Shown here: piece after piece, positions 6,655 to 9,202 of the stretch
Numbering within the stretch: position 1 is the stretch's first letter
Layout of the letters: each line of letters begins with the position of its first letter
Made by a program: the position numbers and the translations under genes
Assembly: GCA_030605665.1 (NCBI GenBank)
Contig: JAUWHW010000014.1
Coordinates: forward strand, 1-9,202
DNA length: 9,202 nt
Origin: Dehalococcoidia bacterium
Lineage (GTDB): Bacteria; Chloroflexota; Dehalococcoidia; GIF9; AB-539-J10
Direction of reading: 5' to 3'
Notes under the pieces: generated by a model
Seen by the model: only the letters and a program-made list of their open reading frames with translations
Told to the model about the DNA's origin: nothing
The model's database searches: none

Positions 6655-7685
6655 CTGCTCATTTTGCCAGCTTGGAAATGATAATAGCCACAAACAGCGA
6701 CCATAGCAGCATTATCGGTACATAGGTGGGGAGGAGGGACCAGCACAGGTACTGGCGAGGAATCGAGGAAGCGTTCCGTTAGTAGTTTATTGGCTGCTAC
6801 ACCACCGCTAAGCAAAATTTGGCTCACTCCTAATTCTCTTGCTGCCTCAATTGTTTTAGCGACTAGGACGTCCACGACAGCGCATTGAAAGCTTGCTGCG
6901 GCGTCAGCTACCAAACAAGCTGTGGTCAAAATTTCTTCCCTTTGGACATAATGCCATAGAGCTGTTTTTAAGCCGCTGAAGCTAAAATCATGGCTGCCCC
7001 TAAGCCAGGCTCGTGGAAGAGACAAGCAAGGAGTTCCAGACTTGGCTATCTTCTCAATGGCTGGACCTCCTGGGTAACCTAGCCCCAAGATTCGAGCTGC
7101 TTTATCGAAGGCTTCGCCAGCGGCATCATCCCTAGTTCGCCCCAGTTTCTCAAATTGTCCATGACCTTTCATTAATACCAAATCGCTGTGTCCTCCGGAA
7201 ACAATGAGACAAAGGCAAGGGAACCTCACCCTGCCCTCTCCACTTGATGGAGAGGGGAAGAGCGAATCTAGCCAGTTGGCATAGATATGTGCCTCAAGGT
7301 GATTAACTCCTGTAATAGGCATTTGTTTAGCTAAAGCAATTGCTTTAGCTACATTAACTCCTATCAACAGTGAGCCAGCTAAACCTGGACCAAAGGTTAC
7401 AGCAATACCATTGATATCTTGCCAAGTAACTTTTGCTTCAGTCATTGCCTTATTTACCACAGGGATGATAGTGAGGAGATGTTGTCTCGAGGCAACCTCA
7501 GGGACAATCCCACCGTAGCGAGCATGAATATCTATTTGTGAAGCCACAATATTAGAGATAATTTTGCTCCCGTCCTCAACAACCGCTGCTGCGGTTTCAT
7601 CGCAGGAAGTTTCAATGCCCAGGATTTTCACGCTACTAAATTTCCCAATCATTTCGTCTAGCAACTCGCGGCAGAGTCCCTCCAT
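6615..7685 (-). CDS. tsaD: tRNA N6-threonylcarbamoyladenosine (t6A) synthase subunit TsaD (Kae1/Qri7 family)
   Basis: TsaD transfers the threonylcarbamoyl group from TC-AMP to A37 of ANN-decoding tRNAs, with TsaB and TsaE. The fold is [16 protein letters not shown] (21-31) is the phosphate-binding opening, [12 protein letters not shown] (58-69) follows, NHLEAH gives the metal ligands H129 and H133, VSGGH (162-166) and [23 protein letters not shown] bind substrate, SGGVAANK is intact, and CTDNAAM supplies metal ligand D324. Residues 144-154 are an extra [11 protein letters not shown] segment encoded by a DNA palindrome, just before the [11 protein letters not shown] strand. The start is uncertain: ATG 7685 gives an unusual 19-residue extension; ATG 7652 or GTG 7631 would begin closer to the usual MxILGIETS start. 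The gene is divergent from the TraR-like gene and overlaps the DUF2851 gene tail to tail. Confidence 0.96.
   Translation of the reverse strand: MEGLCRELLDEMIGKFSSVKILGIETSCDETAAAVVEDGSKIISNIVASQIDIHARYGGIVPEVASRQHLLTIIPVVNKAMTEAKVTWQDINGIAVTFGPGLAGSLLIGVNVAKAIALAKQMPITGVNHLEAHIYANWLDSLFPSPSSGEGRVRFPCLCLIVSGGHSDLVLMKGHGQFEKLGRTRDDAAGEAFDKAARILGLGYPGGPAIEKIAKSGTPCLSLPRAWLRGSHDFSFSGLKTALWHYVQREEILTTACLVADAAASFQCAVVDVLVAKTIEAARELGVSQILLSGGVAANKLLTERFLDSSPVPVLVPPPHLCTDNAAMVAVCGYYHFQAGKMSSYDLDVVPSLSLG
7226..7260. repeat. Palindromic repeat element inserted in frame in tsaD
   Basis: CCCTCTCCA (7234-7242) and TGGAGAGGG (7248-7256) form a perfect 9-bp stem with a five-base CTTGA loop; TCACCCTG precedes it. 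This TCACCCT/CCCTCTCC/GGAGAGGG pattern resembles small REP-like palindromes that are common between genes in environmental bacteria. On the tsaD strand it encodes [11 protein letters not shown], which is not part of the TsaD family pattern. The resemblance is from memory; copy number in the genome cannot be seen here. Confidence 0.65.
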
Positions 7686-7700
7686 GTGGTTATGCTAGGT

Positions 7701-7729
7701 ATTCTAATAGAGAAACGATACTTAGGCAA
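7701..7729 (-). promoter_or_regulatory. Predicted tsaD promoter
   Basis: On the minus strand TTGCCT (7729-7724) and TAGAAT (7706-7701) are 17 bases apart. The transcript would start near 7694, only about nine bases before ATG 7685. A GGAGGG lies at 7683-7678, inside the first codons, which hints that a start downstream of 7685 may be the real one. Confidence 0.5.
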
Positions 7730-7756
7730 GGAGAAAGTGGGAATAAAATGATTAAC

Positions 7757-7785
7757 TTGCTTTGAAATATAGTATAGATTAAAAT
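7757..7785 (+). promoter_or_regulatory. Predicted promoter of the traR/dksA-like gene, lspA and rluD-type gene
   Basis: TTGCTT (7757-7762) and TAAAAT (7780-7785) are 17 bases apart. The transcript would start at about 7792, giving either an almost leaderless message for ATG 7795 or a leader of about 27 bases for ATG 7819. TATAGA (7773-7778) is a less well spaced alternative -10. Confidence 0.5.
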
Positions 7786-7818
7786 AGCTTGATTATGTCG
7801 GTGGGGGTAATTGGTGAA

Positions 7819-8187
7819 ATGATTGATCATAGTAAACTCTACGATAGGTTAAAGGAGGGGAAAAGCCAACTAACTGAAAGGCTGGAGCAGCTAAGGGCTC
7901 GCAGACGGCCACTAGGGGAAAGGCGAGAGGGCAGTCCTTTTGGCAAAAGGGAAGAGGAAGCAAGCGAGGCATTTGAGTTAGAGAAGAGATTAGCTCTAGA
8001 GAAAAAGCTAAGAAATACCATCGCTGAAATAGACTATGCCTTGGGAAAATATGAAGCAGGCACTTATGGGCTATGTGACTCCTGTGGACAGGCAATAGAA
8101 CAAGATCGCCTCGAAGCATTGCCTCAAGCAAACTTGTGCTTGAGATGCAAGGCACGTCAGACAAAGGATGCAAAAGGGGCAAGATAG
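7819..8187 (+). CDS. TraR/DksA family C4 zinc-finger protein (YlyA-like)
   Basis: From ATG 7819 the protein has 122 residues. The N-terminal two thirds are strongly charged and helical (KLYDRLKEGKSQLTERLEQL, then ELEKRLALEKKLRNTIAEID), fitting the coiled coil that enters the RNA polymerase secondary channel in DksA. Between them lies ERREGSPFGKREEEA; the DxxDxA tip of E. coli DksA is absent. The C-terminal finger is complete: CDSC-x17-CLRC, preceded by the family pattern YG-x-C and containing RLEALP. It probably modulates transcription initiation; ppGpp dependence is not shown. In-frame TTG 7789 and ATG 7795 would add up to ten residues; 7819 is preferred because family members begin near MIDxxxLxxRL, though the ribosome binding site (GGGGG, GGTGA) is weak. 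The gene overlaps lspA by 20 bases. Confidence 0.88.
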   Translation: MIDHSKLYDRLKEGKSQLTERLEQLRARRRPLGERREGSPFGKREEEASEAFELEKRLALEKKLRNTIAEIDYALGKYEAGTYGLCDSCGQAIEQDRLEALPQANLCLRCKARQTKDAKGAR

Positions 8188-8698
8188 GAAGCTAGCAGGA
8201 TTATCTCTGATTGCCGCTGCTCTAGTGATTGCCCTTGACCAATTGAGCAAATCTTGGGTTAGAGGTAATCTGGCACCGGGGGAATCGCTGCCAGAAGCTG
8301 GTTTTTTACGACTAACCTACGTGACGAACCCTGGCTTCGTTTTCGGTTTACCTGCCAACCAAACTTTCCTCCCGATCTTTACCACCGTAGTTATCTTATT
8401 GATTCTCCCGCTTTTTTTCTATTACCTATCTGTACATTATCGCTCGCGCATCACTAGTTTATGCACTATATGTCTTGGTTTGATTCTGGGTGGTGCCATT
8501 GGTAACTTAATAGATCGCCTCCGCTTTGGTTATGTAACCGACTTTATTGACATTCGTCTATGGGGCAATCGCCATTGGCCGGCTTTCAACTTTGCTGACG
8601 CAGCTATAGTAATAGGTACCTTTACACTGGCTTATGCTCTGTTTCGCTCCGGATTATTCAGAAAAGTCTATGACCACAACAGCGAAAGCAAAAATTAA
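8168..8698 (+). CDS. lspA: Lipoprotein signal peptidase (signal peptidase II)
   Basis: The 176-residue membrane protein removes the signal peptide from prolipoproteins after lipidation of the lipobox cysteine. Four transmembrane segments are visible, at about residues 9-28, 67-87, 97-117 and 140-160. Family motifs are in order: DQLSK (24-28), YVTNPGFVFGL (51-61; usually TNxGxxFG), GNLIDRL with catalytic D116, VTDFIDI (123-129) and FNFADAAI with catalytic D144. All residues needed for the aspartic-protease mechanism are present. The ATG at 8168 has only AAGG directly beside it and starts 20 bases inside the traR/dksA-like gene, so it is probably translated by coupling. The 3' end overlaps the next gene by 29 bases. 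Confidence 0.97.
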   Translation: MQKGQDRKLAGLSLIAAALVIALDQLSKSWVRGNLAPGESLPEAGFLRLTYVTNPGFVFGLPANQTFLPIFTTVVILLILPLFFYYLSVHYRSRITSLCTICLGLILGGAIGNLIDRLRFGYVTDFIDIRLWGNRHWPAFNFADAAIVIGTFTLAYALFRSGLFRKVYDHNSESKN

Positions 8699-9202
8699 GA
8701 CACTCCAACTTATTGTTCATACATCAGACATCCGTTTGGACAAGTATGTAGCTGAAGCGCTGCCTCAATTTTCTCGAACTCGCATACAGAAGCTAATTGA
8801 GCAAGAATATATTCTAGTTAATGAGCAAAGGGCAAAGCCAAGTCAAAGATTAAACGACAGGGATAAAATAACCATTAAACTTCCTCCACCTACTCATCCT
8901 CCTATAGCTGAACCAATCCCCCTGACCATAATTTATGAAGATAAAGACATTATAGTTGTAGATAAACCCGCTAGCCTAGTTGTTCATCCATCTCCGGGGC
9001 ATTCCAACTATACTTTAGTCAATGCTCTTCTAGCTCACTGCCCCAGTTTAGCCATAGGTAACGATTTAATGCGTCCTGGCATAATCCATAGACTAGATAA
9101 AGACACATCAGGGCTCATAGTTATTGTTAAAAACGACTATGCCCGACAATATCTAGTCAGTCAATTTAAAGGTCATGCTGTAACGAAAGGCTACCTTGTT
9201 CT
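8670..9202 (+). CDS. RluD/YlyB-family 23S rRNA pseudouridine synthase, N-terminal part
   Basis: The gene runs out of the window; 177 codons are seen, with no stop. Residues from about 15 to 70 form an S4 RNA-binding domain (RLDKYVAEALPQFSRTRIQKLI, then YILVNEQRAKPSQRLNDRD). The catalytic RluA-type domain follows: IIYEDKDIIVVDKPASLVVHPSPGH, then the catalytic HRLDKDTSGL, whose Asp performs the attack on uridine, then KGYLVL at the end. The order S4 plus RluA-type domain is that of RluD, RluC and YlyB; the exact rRNA target cannot be fixed. The ATG at 8670 lies inside lspA (29-base overlap) with only a weak purine run AGAAAAG upstream. The position directly after lspA is the same as for ylyB in Bacillus. 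Confidence 0.95.
   Translation, partial: MTTTAKAKIKTLQLIVHTSDIRLDKYVAEALPQFSRTRIQKLIEQEYILVNEQRAKPSQRLNDRDKITIKLPPPTHPPIAEPIPLTIIYEDKDIIVVDKPASLVVHPSPGHSNYTLVNALLAHCPSLAIGNDLMRPGIIHRLDKDTSGLIVIVKNDYARQYLVSQFKGHAVTKGYLV

Noticed and set aside
7793..8182. Minus-strand open frame of 129 codons across the TraR/DksA-like gene
   Set aside because: The plus-strand frame has a complete zinc finger and coiled coil; the antisense frame has no recognisable pattern and runs through the promoter side of tsaD.

Overview
The window looks like a chromosomal segment of an anaerobic bacterium, most likely of the Chloroflexota (Dehalococcoidia-like). The grounds are the style of the GroEL, M16 peptidase and TraR/DksA proteins, a group 3 type [NiFe] hydrogenase, moderate GC and a CIRCE-controlled groESL operon. 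This placement comes from protein resemblance recalled from memory, not from a search. Most of the window is housekeeping, with several unusual local structures.

Layout. (1) 1-675: the 3' end of a [NiFe] hydrogenase large subunit, followed with a TAATG overlap by a collapsed remnant of its maturation protease (only the N-terminal motif and the C-terminal helix remain, in different frames). (2) 676-2940: a 224-base gap, then an extended -10 promoter, a CIRCE operator, groES, groEL and a strong hairpin terminator. (3) 2944-4206, minus: an M16 zinc peptidase convergent with groEL. (4) 4207-4341: a divergent promoter region; both promoters put the predicted transcript start almost on the start codon, so both mRNAs may be leaderless. 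(5) 4342-6654, plus: a tight three-gene unit of an XRE-type HTH regulator, a DUF72 TIM-barrel-like protein and a DUF2851 protein. This is the least understood part of the window. (6) 6615-7685, minus: tsaD, overlapping the DUF2851 gene tail to tail by 40 bases and carrying an in-frame palindromic repeat insertion. (7) 7686-7788: a second divergent promoter region. (8) 7819-9202, plus: a TraR/DksA zinc-finger protein, lspA and an RluD-type pseudouridine synthase (cut by the window end), with overlapping genes in the same order as ylyA-lspA-ylyB of Bacillus.

How the genes work together. GroES and GroEL form one chaperonin, probably repressed by HrcA through CIRCE. LspA trims lipoproteins and RluD-type enzymes modify rRNA; their link is conserved gene order rather than a shared pathway. 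TsaD makes the t6A modification of tRNA. The HTH-DUF72-DUF2851 unit has no described function that I can name. I saw no CRISPR array, tRNA, rRNA, insertion sequence or phage gene.
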